Assembly (NCBI GenBank): GCA_938016515.1
Contig: CALILP010000198.1
Span: 1 to 37,502, forward strand
Source of the DNA: an uncultured Paracoccaceae bacterium
GTDB lineage: Bacteria > Pseudomonadota > Alphaproteobacteria > Rhodobacterales > Rhodobacteraceae
DNA: 37,502 nucleotides
Reading direction: 5' to 3'
Made by a program: the position numbers and the translations under genes. Below the pieces are notes generated by a model. The model was not told where the DNA came from. It ran no database searches and was given only the letters and a program-made list of their open reading frames with translations. This document shows, in pieces, positions 8,070 to 15,119 of the stretch; the first letter of the stretch is position 1, and each line of letters opens with the position of its first letter.

Positions 8070-8983
8070 TCCCTATCACCTATAGTGCCGAGGTCGCCGC
8101 GGCGCTGGCAGAAAACGCTCCTATCGTTGCGCTGGAAAGCACAATCATCACCCACGGCATGCCGTATCCCCAGAACGTTGAAACAGCCCGGCTGGTTGAA
8201 CAAGATGTCAGGGATCACACCGCTGTACCGGCCACAATTGCTGTGATCGATGGTGTGCTACACGTCGGCTTAGAGCCCGATCAGCTAGAAGCATTGGGTC
8301 AGGCGCAAGACGTCGCAAAACTGTCCCGCGCTGATATGGCGGCCTGTATCGCCACGGGCGGCACCGGGGCCACCACTGTCGCGGCAACCATGATCGGCGC
8401 GCATCTGGCTGGTGTGTCCGTGTTTGCCACAGGCGGGATTGGTGGCGTCCATAAGGGGGCTGAGGATAGCTTTGATATCTCTGCAGACCTGCACGAGTTG
8501 GCCCAGACCCCCGTCACCGTTGTGGCTGCGGGTGCGAAGGCTATTCTTGATCTGAACAAGACCTTTGAAGTGCTTGAAACCCTTGGTGTTCCAGTCATTG
8601 CCTTTGGACAAGACACCCTGCCCGCATTCTGGTCTGCCACCTCTGATCTGCACGCACCGCTGCGCATGGACACGGCCACACAGATTGCCAGGGCCCAGAT
8701 CATGCGCACCGCAATGGGCCTGCAAGGAGGGCAGCTGGTGTGTAACCCGATCCCGCAAGACAGCCAAATCCCGGCAGAGGTGCTGGCGCCGGTGATCGCG
8801 CAAGCTTTGCAAGAGGCGGATGATCAAGGGATCAACGCCAAGGCCGTTACTCCGTTTTTGCTTGGGCGCATATTTGAGCTGACAGAAGGCCGATCACTGA
8901 CGGCAAACATCGCCTTGGTTCGCAACAACGCCCGGCTGGCCGCACAGATCGCTGTGGCGATGATCGATGGCCAGTCGAAATGA
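8066..8983 (+). CDS. psuG: pseudouridine-5'-phosphate glycosidase
   Basis: PsuG reversibly splits pseudouridine 5'-phosphate into uracil and ribose 5-phosphate. The 305-residue product has normal family length. Active-site features are clear: VALESTIITHGMPYPQN with Glu24 and His30, the ATGGIGGVHKGAEDSFDISADL block (Asp137 in the metal-site position), and the Schiff-base lysine in AAGAKAILDL (Lys158). An FLLGRIFELTEGRSLTANI block lies near the C-terminus. It is translationally coupled to the kinase upstream, making a complete two-step route for using modified nucleosides from RNA turnover. No dedicated nucleoside transporter adjoins it. Confidence 0.96.
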   Translation: MIPITYSAEVAAALAENAPIVALESTIITHGMPYPQNVETARLVEQDVRDHTAVPATIAVIDGVLHVGLEPDQLEALGQAQDVAKLSRADMAACIATGGTGATTVAATMIGAHLAGVSVFATGGIGGVHKGAEDSFDISADLHELAQTPVTVVAAGAKAILDLNKTFEVLETLGVPVIAFGQDTLPAFWSATSDLHAPLRMDTATQIARAQIMRTAMGLQGGQLVCNPIPQDSQIPAEVLAPVIAQALQEADDQGINAKAVTPFLLGRIFELTEGRSLTANIALVRNNARLAAQIAVAMIDGQSK

Positions 8984-9042
8984 CGTGTCTTGTGAGTGCA
9001 ACAATCAACACTTACATCTGCCTCTGATACAAGAGAGACACG

Positions 9043-9762
9043 ATGCACCCTGATCCCGCTCATCCAGAGGCTCGCCCTGCCCGCAAACCGGGCTTTATCG
9101 CCCGTGTGCGCGGCAACTTTTTGGCGGGTCTGATTATTATCGCACCCATTGGTCTGACCCTTTGGCTGATCTGGACCGTGGTTGGCTGGATTGACGGATG
9201 GGTCTGGCCCTTTGTGCCTGACGCCTACCATCCCGAGGCCCTGATCAACCGCTTCTTTGGCAACCCCGAAGACCCGATTACCGTGAATGTGCGTGGCATC
9301 GGCGTCGTCATTTTCCTGATCTTTACGGTTCTGGTCGGCTGGATCGGCAAGGGTATCATGGGCCGCTCATTGCTGCGGTGGGGCGAGCATCTGGTCGAGC
9401 GGATGCCGGTTGTCCGGTCGATTTATAACGGCGTCAAACAGATCGCAGAGACCGTGTTTTCGCAGCGCGATACCTCTTTCGACAAGGCATGTCTGATCGA
9501 ATACCCGCGCCGGGGCATCTGGGCGATTGCCTTCATCTCGATCAACGCGAAGGGCGAGGTGTACCAGAAGCTGTCCAATGGTGAGGACTTTGCGACGGTA
9601 TTCCTGCCCACAACACCAAACCCGACGTCTGGGTTCTTGTTGTTCTTGCCGCGCGCGGACATCAAAGAGCTCGACATGACTGTCGAGGACGCGGCGAAAC
9701 TCGTGATTTCGGCAGGGTTGGTCTATCCCAACACCGACGATCCGACCCAACCGCCTGCATGA
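9043..9762 (+). CDS. DUF502 family membrane protein
   Basis: The 239-residue product matches the DUF502 family. It has a basic N-terminus, a first membrane segment at about 26-50 (FLAGLIIIAPIGLTLWLIW) and a second at about 84-105. These are followed by the family block GEHLVERMPVVRSIYNGVKQ, the IEYPRRGIWAIAFI strand and FLPTTPNPTSGFLLFLP. The function is unknown; the C-terminal part is probably cytoplasmic. GAGAG precedes the start. Its stop overlaps the start of the LysE-like gene as ATGA, so the two are probably one transcript. Confidence 0.92.
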   Translation: MHPDPAHPEARPARKPGFIARVRGNFLAGLIIIAPIGLTLWLIWTVVGWIDGWVWPFVPDAYHPEALINRFFGNPEDPITVNVRGIGVVIFLIFTVLVGWIGKGIMGRSLLRWGEHLVERMPVVRSIYNGVKQIAETVFSQRDTSFDKACLIEYPRRGIWAIAFISINAKGEVYQKLSNGEDFATVFLPTTPNPTSGFLLFLPRADIKELDMTVEDAAKLVISAGLVYPNTDDPTQPPA

Positions 9763-10364
9763 TCCTGACTGCCGCAACCGTCGGTTTTGCCACCGCTTTT
9801 GCCCTGATCCTTGCGATTGGGGCGCAAAACGCGTTTGTTTTGCGGCAGGGTTTGTTGAAAACCCATGTGTTTCCCTTGGCCCTGTTTTGCGCGTTATCCG
9901 ATGCGATCTTGATCGTTGCAGGTGTGTGGGGCTTTGGCGCAATCGTCGAAACTTATCCCGGCTTTCCGCAGCTGATGGCCTACGCGGGCGCTGCGTTCTT
10001 GCTGAGCTACGGCATCGTGCGGCTTTGGGCCGCCTATAAGGGCGCTTACGAGATGCAACTGGCCGGCAAATCCGGTTCGCTTGGAAAGACAATCGCGACG
10101 GCTGCGGCCTTTACCTGGCTCAACCCGCACGTCTATCTGGACACATTGGGCCTGATTGGCGCGATCTCGACGCAATATGCGGGAACGGCCAAGGTGGCTT
10201 TTGGCATTGGTGCTGTGACCTCGTCTTTCGTGTTCTTCTTCAGTCTGGCTTACGGCGCGCGGCTGTTGGCACCGGTGATGCAATCGGCACGGGCGTGGCG
10301 TATTCTGGATGTGATCATCGCGTTGGTCATGTTCGCTTTGGCTGCCAAGCTGCTGTTTAGCTGA
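9759..10364 (+). CDS. LysE/ArgO-type amino acid exporter
   Basis: A 201-residue inner-membrane protein with about six predicted spans. It has the LysE/ArgO opening, LILAIGAQNAFVLRQGL (16-32), the CALSDAILI helix, and a conserved TWLNPHVYLDT block (119-129). Members export basic amino acids such as lysine or arginine; the substrate here is not fixed by sequence. It is coupled to the DUF502 gene by a 4-base overlap. Its 3' end overlaps the convergent patatin gene by 8 bases (10357-10364). An arginine catabolic operon occurs elsewhere in the window but is not adjacent. Confidence 0.92.
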   Translation: MILTAATVGFATAFALILAIGAQNAFVLRQGLLKTHVFPLALFCALSDAILIVAGVWGFGAIVETYPGFPQLMAYAGAAFLLSYGIVRLWAAYKGAYEMQLAGKSGSLGKTIATAAAFTWLNPHVYLDTLGLIGAISTQYAGTAKVAFGIGAVTSSFVFFFSLAYGARLLAPVMQSARAWRILDVIIALVMFALAAKLLFS

Positions 10365-11388
10365 ACATTTCTTTCAGATCGACAGAACTGCGCTTCCCGA
10401 TGTCTACCTTGTGGTTGGCAAGGAAGGTCTCAGCGGCCTGTTGGCCTGCTTCTTTCAACCGGGCCAGGATGATCGGGGTTGGGATCGTCTTTGTCGCAAC
10501 ATTCAATTCGGTCATCAAAACGTCGTCACTGATCATATGGACCAGCACGTTTTTCATGGCACCCGCAGGCATGTGGTCTTCGGCAATCAGCCGCTTCACG
10601 AAATTGATCGCCCGCAACTCGCGCAGCAAAGACGAGTTAAAGCTGATCTCGTTGATCCGGTTCTGGATCGCTTGGCTTTCTGTCGGCAGCTCTTCGCGGT
10701 ACAGCGGGTTGATGTTGATGATCAGGATATCATCCGGCAAATCACGCTCGAAGAAGGGAAACAGCGCCGGGTTGCCGGTATAACCACCGTCCCAGAAGGC
10801 CTCTTGTTTGCCGGTTTTGGGGTCGACGAATTCGACGGCCTGAAACAGGCTGGGCAGGCAGGCTGATGCCATCAGTGCCTCGGGCGTGACGTCGGCACCA
10901 TGAAAGACACGGATCTTGCCAGAGCGTACATTCGTGGCACAGACGTTCAGTTGCGGCCCATCTGGACAACACACATCGTCAAAGTTCAAGTGACGCACGA
11001 TACGTTCAAGCGGGTTCTTCATGGCCGCCCCATAGACGTAGGGTGACAACATCCGCGTCGTCATGTCGAACATCTGATAGGCGGGCGAATATTCCATCGC
11101 TTTGGCAACCAGATGCGCATTTGGCATCTGGCCTGCAATCCAGTCCTGCCAGCGGTCATCGGTAATCGCCCCCACCTGTTCCCAGAACCATTGCAAGTTT
11201 GCGCGGGCCCCTTCCCGGCCGCCCTGTTTGATCCCAGCCTTCAGGGCAGCACCATTCAGCGCACCTGCAGAGGTTCCCGAAATCGACGCGATCTCGATGT
11301 CGTCTTCCTGAAGCAAGCGGTCAAGCACACCCCATGTGAAGGCCCCATGCGCGCCGCCACCTTGCAAGGCCAGATTGATCTTCATCAT
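10357..11388 (-). CDS. patatin-like phospholipase family protein
   Basis: A 343-residue patatin-domain hydrolase. It has the oxyanion loop GGGAHG (10-15), the nucleophile elbow GTSAG with Ser40, and the catalytic dyad partner in WDGGYTGN (Asp200). No signal peptide is seen, so it is probably cytoplasmic or membrane-associated. It is the last gene of a leftward set, after bdhA and a 44-codon ORF, each joined by ATGA. In PHB-making bacteria patatin-like proteins are often found near polyhydroxybutyrate or 3-hydroxybutyrate genes, so an intracellular lipid or polyester depolymerase is possible, but that is inference. An alternative start is the second ATG, one codon later. Confidence 0.9.
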   Translation of the reverse strand: MMKINLALQGGGAHGAFTWGVLDRLLQEDDIEIASISGTSAGALNGAALKAGIKQGGREGARANLQWFWEQVGAITDDRWQDWIAGQMPNAHLVAKAMEYSPAYQMFDMTTRMLSPYVYGAAMKNPLERIVRHLNFDDVCCPDGPQLNVCATNVRSGKIRVFHGADVTPEALMASACLPSLFQAVEFVDPKTGKQEAFWDGGYTGNPALFPFFERDLPDDILIININPLYREELPTESQAIQNRINEISFNSSLLRELRAINFVKRLIAEDHMPAGAMKNVLVHMISDDVLMTELNVATKTIPTPIILARLKEAGQQAAETFLANHKVDIGKRSSVDLKEMFS

Positions 11389-11519
11389 TTGCTATCCCAA
11401 TGGCCGCGCACGTCCATCACAACAGCGCCGTTGATCATCATGCCAGACAGCTTCGCATCGCTGATGGTGACGCGATGTGTTGCATGACCTGTCAAAGGCG
11501 CGGGATTTAGCCCATTCAT
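11385..11519 (-). CDS. 44-residue ORF between bdhA and the patatin gene
   Basis: This small ORF fills the gap exactly. Its ATG overlaps the bdhA stop as ATGA (11516-11519), and its TGA overlaps the patatin start as ATGA (11385-11388). The frame is open throughout with codon choice like its neighbours. The product is soluble and unrecognised: it starts MNGLNPAPLTGHATHRVTIS and ends VVMDVRGHWDSK. No membrane segment or signal is visible. The double overlap is the main evidence that it is translated. It could also be a passive coupling leader. I know no family for it. Confidence 0.6.
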   Translation of the reverse strand: MNGLNPAPLTGHATHRVTISDAKLSGMMINGAVVMDVRGHWDSK

Positions 11520-12289
11520 AGCGCTGTCCAGCCGCCATCTACGCTGATGGTTGTCCCGGTGATTTGTGCTGCGGCGTCAGAGCATAAAAACGCGGCTGTT
11601 CCGCCAAGCTGCTCGGTGGTGGCGAACTCTTTGGACGGTTGGCGTTGCAGCAAGACCTCTTTGACGACGGTTTCGCGGTCCATACCGTATTCCTTCATTG
11701 TCTCGGGGATTTGCTTTTCCACCAGCGGTGTCAGGACGTAGCCCGGACAAATCGCATTTGCCGTGATCGGTTCCTGTGCTGTTTCCAAGGCGACGACCTT
11801 TGTCATGCCGACAATACCGTGTTTGGCTGCGACATAGGCTGACTTGTAAGGGGACGCCGTCAGCCCGTGGGCCGACGCGATATTGATCACCCTGCCCCAG
11901 CCCTTTGCGCGCATTACCGGCAAGGCGGCGGCGGTGGTGTGAAAGGCCGACGACATGTTGATCGCAATGATCGCGTCCCACTTTTCGGTTGGGAAATCCT
12001 GAATTGGGGCGACGTGCTGGATGCCGGCGTTGTTGATCAGGATATCGCAGGCGCCTGCATCCGCAATCAACCTGCGGCAGTCTTCGCCTTTGGACATGTC
12101 GGCGGACACGTATGTGGCCTTCACACCAAATGTATCGGCGATCTCGGCGGCCAGCGCGTGGTCTTCGTCGCGGTCGGTGAAAGAGTTCAGCACCACATGC
12201 GCGCCCTGCTTTGCGAGTTCGCGCGCGACCCCAAGGCCGATGCCAGAGTTGGATCCAGTGATGACGGCGGTCTTACCTTGAAGTGACAT
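11516..12289 (-). CDS. bdhA: 3-hydroxybutyrate dehydrogenase (SDR family)
   Basis: A 257-residue short-chain dehydrogenase, very similar in layout to D-3-hydroxybutyrate dehydrogenases that interconvert 3-hydroxybutyrate and acetoacetate with NAD. It has the nucleotide loop TGSNSGIG (11-18), NNAGIQH (86-92), Ser139 in IASAHG, the Tyr152/Lys156 pair in YVAAKHG, and the family-specific CPGYVLTPLVEKQIP segment. The ATG at 12289 follows AGGAGA at good distance; an in-frame upstream extension has no such site. It heads the leftward unit with the small ORF and the patatin. It probably serves use of polyhydroxybutyrate-derived or external 3-hydroxybutyrate. Confidence 0.93.
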   Translation of the reverse strand: MSLQGKTAVITGSNSGIGLGVARELAKQGAHVVLNSFTDRDEDHALAAEIADTFGVKATYVSADMSKGEDCRRLIADAGACDILINNAGIQHVAPIQDFPTEKWDAIIAINMSSAFHTTAAALPVMRAKGWGRVINIASAHGLTASPYKSAYVAAKHGIVGMTKVVALETAQEPITANAICPGYVLTPLVEKQIPETMKEYGMDRETVVKEVLLQRQPSKEFATTEQLGGTAAFLCSDAAAQITGTTISVDGGWTAL

Positions 12290-12392
12290 GGGGTCTCCTG
12301 CGATTGTCTTTGAGACGCTTATACATGCTGCACCTGCGAAGGACACAGACCTGTTGCGGGGGCGTGATCACAAAGATGAAATGGGGACTGCC

Positions 12393-12420
12393 AAAAAAAA
12401 CGCCCGCACAAGGCGGGCGT
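12393..12420 (-). terminator. strong intrinsic terminator
   Basis: CGCCCGC (12401-12407) and GCGGGCG (12413-12419), plus an outer A-T pair, enclose a five-base loop. On the minus strand the stem is followed by an unbroken T tract (12400-12393). No minus-strand protein gene ends just before it, which implies a short non-coding transcript. Confidence 0.85.
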
Positions 12421-12467
12421 AAGTCATTGAGGCAGGTTTCATACAGGCAAGAAACCTATCGAGCAGT
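12393..12467 (-). ncRNA. candidate small RNA or bdhA leader attenuator
   Basis: On the minus strand a promoter-like TTGGCC-N17-TATAAA is followed by about 75 transcribed bases that end in a textbook terminator with eight Ts. Inside, AGGTTTC (12457-12451) pairs with GAAACCT (12440-12434) around a 10-base loop. No ORF is present. The bdhA start lies about 100 bases beyond the terminator on the same strand. The unit could therefore be a free small RNA of about 75 nt, or a leader whose terminator sets bdhA expression. I cannot place it in a known RNA family. The start point is estimated from the -10 box. Confidence 0.6.
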
Positions 12468-12490
12468 GACCCCTTTATAAGCAATGACTT
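12421..12490. repeat. 9-bp inverted repeat enclosing the sRNA-like unit
   Basis: AAGTCATTG (12421-12429) and CAATGACTT (12482-12490) are perfect inverted copies 52 bases apart. One sits immediately before the terminator stem of the minus-strand RNA; the other lies inside the spacer of its promoter. In a longer RNA they would close a multi-branched structure. In DNA they could be protein binding sites. Confidence 0.7.
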
Positions 12491-12502
12491 GCGGATGGCC
12501 AA
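12474..12502 (-). promoter_or_regulatory. promoter of the sRNA-like unit
   Basis: TTGGCC (12502-12497), a 17-base spacer and TATAAA (12479-12474) form the best sigma-70-like promoter in this gap. Transcription would start near 12467 and run leftward. Confidence 0.55.
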
Positions 12503-12511
12503 GCTAAAAGT

Positions 12512-12546
12512 TTGAAGTTGCCCGGAACCCTGTTTACGCTAAGCGT
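12512..12546 (+). promoter_or_regulatory. candidate promoter with overlapping operator-like palindrome
   Basis: TTGAAG (12512-12517), 17 bases and TACGCT (12535-12540) could drive the downstream binding-protein gene. The -10 box lies in a palindrome, ACGCT-A-AGCGT (12536-12546), flanked by further TT/AA symmetry. This is a plausible site for a repressor. Confidence 0.4.
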
Positions 12547-12580
12547 CAACACACATTGGCCCCGGGGGATTGTCGCCAAA

Positions 12581-14398
12581 ATGAGACCAGAGTTTTTCCG
12601 CTTACCGCGCGCGATTTTGACCAGCGCGGCCCTGATTCTTTCCGCAACGGCATCCTTCGCCGAGCCGCAGCATGGCATCGCTATGTATGGCGACCCTGCC
12701 TTGCCACCAGATTTCGTGGCACTGCCTTACGCAAACCCCGATGCCCCGACGGGTGGCAAACTGGTGACGGCGAACGTTGGTGGGTTTGATAGCCTCAATC
12801 CCTACATCCTCAAAGGCACCGTGCATTGGCAGATGCGCTACCTGATTGGCGAAAGCCTGATGGGCCGCTCGCTGGACGAGCCGTTCTCGCTTTATGGCGT
12901 TTTGGCCGAGACGATTGAAACCGGACCGAATCGCGAATGGGTTGAGTTCGTGCTTCGCCCCGAGGCCGCGTTCTCGGATGGGACACCTGTGACCGTCGAT
13001 GACGTGATCTGGTCTTTTGAAACCCTTGGGACGGTCGGTCATCCACGCTATCACGGGTTCTACGGCAAGATCGAAAGCCTTGAACAAACAGGCGAGCGGT
13101 CGGTCCGGTTCACCTTCAACACCGAAGACCGCGAACTTGCCTTACTGGCTGGCCTGCGCCCGATTCTGTCGAAAGCGCAGTGGGAGGGTCTTGATTTCGC
13201 TGAAAGCGGCGTTGATGTGGTTCCGATCACCTCTGGCCCGTATGTCATCGATGACTTTGAGGCGGGCCGGTTTATCTCGCTCAAGCGCAACCCCGACTAT
13301 TGGGGCCGTGATGTTGTGCCCTTCATGAATGGTATCCACAATCTCGACGAAGTCAGGCTGGAATTCTTCGGCGATGAAACCGCCGCCTTTGAGGCCTTCA
13401 AAGTCGGCGAGGTCAACGCCACCCGCGAGTTCAACGTGGTCCGCTGGGAACAGCAGTACAACTTTCCAGCAGTGCAAGACGGTGATGTCGTCAAAAGTAT
13501 CCTGCCACACGAACGTCCATCCGGCATGACCGGTTTTGTGATGAACACCCGCAAAGAGATCTTTCAGGACTGGCGCGTGCGCGATGCGATGATGCATGCC
13601 TTCAATTTTGAGTTCATCAACGAAGCGATGACTGGTTCTGCCCAGCCCCGGATTTCGTCATACTGGTCAAATTCACCACTGAGCATGCAAGAAGGTCCGG
13701 CAACCGGTCGTGTCTTGGCGTTCCTTGAACCCTTTGCCGCAGACCTGATACCGGGGACACTCGAAGGGTACACCCTGCCCGTCTCGGATGGATCCGAACG
13801 CAACCGCGCCAACATCGGTGCTGCATTGGCGCAGATGGAGGCTGCAGGGTGGACCGTTCAGGATGGTGTCATGAAGAACGCCGCCGGAGAGCCGTTTCAA
13901 TTCGAAATCCTGCTGCAAGTCGGTGCAACAGAGCCGCAGGCGATGATCGACATGTACGTGGAATCGCTTGGGCGACTTGGGATTTCACCGACGATCCAGA
14001 CATCTGATGCCGCCCAGTTCAAAGAGGCGACCGACGCCTACGATTTTGACATGACATATTACCGTCGTGGCGTGTCGCTGTCTCCGGGCAACGAGCAATA
14101 TGCCTACTATGGAATGGACTCGGTTGATACGGTTGGTGGCCGCAACCTGATGGGTGTCAGCTCGCCTGCGGTGGACGCGATGATCGACCGGCTTTTGACC
14201 TCAGACAGTCAGGATGATTTCCGGGCCGCGGTAAAAGCGCTGGATCGCGTGCTGACTGCAGGACGCTATGTCATCCCGATCTATCAATGGAACATCAGCC
14301 GGATTGCCCATGTCAAAGAGCTGCATCATCCCGACGAGATCCCGATTTTCGGGGATTGGCCCGGTTGGCAACCAGACGTCTGGTGGTACGAAGAATAA
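12581..14398 (+). CDS. ABC transporter substrate-binding protein, family 5 (YejA-like)
   Basis: The 605-residue product is an extracytoplasmic solute-binding protein of the peptide/opine group. A signal peptide (residues 1-25, LILSATASFA then EPQHG) precedes GIAMYGDPALPPDF and YANPDAPTGGKL, then FDSLNPYILKG. These are characteristic of the YejA branch, which binds oligopeptides or microcin C-like compounds. The ATG at 12581 gives a normal signal peptide; the frame is open upstream but those residues do not look like a signal. No permease or ATPase gene follows, so the transporter partner must be encoded elsewhere. A 42-residue lipoprotein gene lies next. Confidence 0.92.
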   Translation: MRPEFFRLPRAILTSAALILSATASFAEPQHGIAMYGDPALPPDFVALPYANPDAPTGGKLVTANVGGFDSLNPYILKGTVHWQMRYLIGESLMGRSLDEPFSLYGVLAETIETGPNREWVEFVLRPEAAFSDGTPVTVDDVIWSFETLGTVGHPRYHGFYGKIESLEQTGERSVRFTFNTEDRELALLAGLRPILSKAQWEGLDFAESGVDVVPITSGPYVIDDFEAGRFISLKRNPDYWGRDVVPFMNGIHNLDEVRLEFFGDETAAFEAFKVGEVNATREFNVVRWEQQYNFPAVQDGDVVKSILPHERPSGMTGFVMNTRKEIFQDWRVRDAMMHAFNFEFINEAMTGSAQPRISSYWSNSPLSMQEGPATGRVLAFLEPFAADLIPGTLEGYTLPVSDGSERNRANIGAALAQMEAAGWTVQDGVMKNAAGEPFQFEILLQVGATEPQAMIDMYVESLGRLGISPTIQTSDAAQFKEATDAYDFDMTYYRRGVSLSPGNEQYAYYGMDSVDTVGGRNLMGVSSPAVDAMIDRLLTSDSQDDFRAAVKALDRVLTAGRYVIPIYQWNISRIAHVKELHHPDEIPIFGDWPGWQPDVWWYEE

Positions 14399-14420
14399 CG
14401 CACTATCAGCCATTGACGGA

Positions 14421-14443
14421 CACCGGCGGCACTGTCGCCGGTG
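14421..14443 (+). promoter_or_regulatory. stem-loop between binding-protein and lipoprotein genes
   Basis: An 8-bp perfect stem, CACCGGCG and CGCCGGTG with a seven-base loop, begins 23 bases past the stop codon. No T-run follows, so it may protect the 3' end of the abundant binding-protein mRNA rather than fully terminate. It lies 22 bases before the next start. Confidence 0.5.
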
Positions 14444-14464
14444 CACTATTGAACAGGACATCAC

Positions 14465-14593
14465 ATGAAAAGACTACTTATCATCAGCCTTATGGCTGCG
14501 ACACTTTCTGGCTGCGCTGTGGCCAAAACCGCTGGCAGTGCGGCGGTGACAACAGGTCAGGTGGCCTTGGGGGCTGCTGATTTGGTTCTGTAA
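14465..14593 (+). CDS. 42-residue small lipoprotein
   Basis: A tiny ORF with a clear lipoprotein signal: MKRLLIISLMAATLSGC, lipobox LSGC with Cys17 as the lipidation site. The mature part is only 26 residues (CAVAKTAGSAAVTTGQVALG and a short tail), rich in Ala, Gly and Thr, resembling entericidin-like mini lipoproteins in size and composition. The start is preceded by ACAGGACA at fair distance. It lies between the peptide-binding protein and arsC, on the same strand. Function unknown; a membrane-anchored small envelope protein is the most that can be said. It is short and easily missed by gene callers. Confidence 0.75.
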   Translation: MKRLLIISLMAATLSGCAVAKTAGSAAVTTGQVALGAADLVL

Positions 14594-14642
14594 GGCCCCG
14601 GCTGTCACAAAACTGAAACAGAGTCTCTTTACGGCAAAGCGC

Positions 14643-15119
14643 ATGAATATTCTCGTCTTGTGTACGGGCAATTCAGCACGGTCTATCCTGCTGGAAAGCC
14701 TTCTGACCCATCGGTCCAACGGTCGTATCACGGCCTATTCCGCGGGCTCTCGTCCGTCTGGAAAGGTGCATCCGCAATCGTTGGTGTTGCTGGAACGTGA
14801 AGGGTTCCCGACCGCCGGATTATCCTCGCAAAGCTGGGATGACTATGCACAAAAGGATGCGCCCCAGATGCAGGCCGTGATCACCGTGTGCGGGTCAGCA
14901 GCAGGCGAAACCTGCCCCATTTGGCCCGGTGCACCAGTCCGGGCGCATTGGGGGGTCGAAGACCCGGCGGCAGCGGCACAGGCCGACTGGGAAGACGCAT
15001 TTGACGTGGCCTACGCGCGTCTCAGTCATCGTGCAAAGGCTTTGCTGGACTTGCCCATCGAAAAACTGGGCCAAGAAGACCTTCAAACAGCCCTGAACGA
15101 CATCGGCCAGCAGTTCTGA
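14643..15119 (+). CDS. arsC: arsenate reductase, thioredoxin-coupled LMW-phosphatase type
   Basis: The 158-residue product has the low-molecular-weight phosphatase fold. The P-loop is CTGNSARS (Cys7 to Arg13), the arsenate/phosphate-binding CX5R. Two further cysteines, Cys83 and Cys91, sit where the pI258-type ArsC passes its disulfide to the surface for thioredoxin. The HWGVEDPA segment (102-109) carries the conserved aspartate. The enzyme reduces arsenate to arsenite in the cytoplasm. Its stop and the aquaporin start share one base (TGATG), so the two are coupled. A general protein-tyrosine phosphatase role is less likely, given the extra cysteines and the neighbour. Confidence 0.88.
   Translation: MNILVLCTGNSARSILLESLLTHRSNGRITAYSAGSRPSGKVHPQSLVLLEREGFPTAGLSSQSWDDYAQKDAPQMQAVITVCGSAAGETCPIWPGAPVRAHWGVEDPAAAAQADWEDAFDVAYARLSHRAKALLDLPIEKLGQEDLQTALNDIGQQF

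Noticed and set aside
12393-12490. Known riboswitch classes (SAM-II, SAM/SAH, glycine, cobalamin, pseudoknotted preQ1) as an explanation of the structured gap
   Set aside because: I could not find the conserved core sequences of any of these by eye. The element is therefore left as an unassigned small RNA or attenuator.
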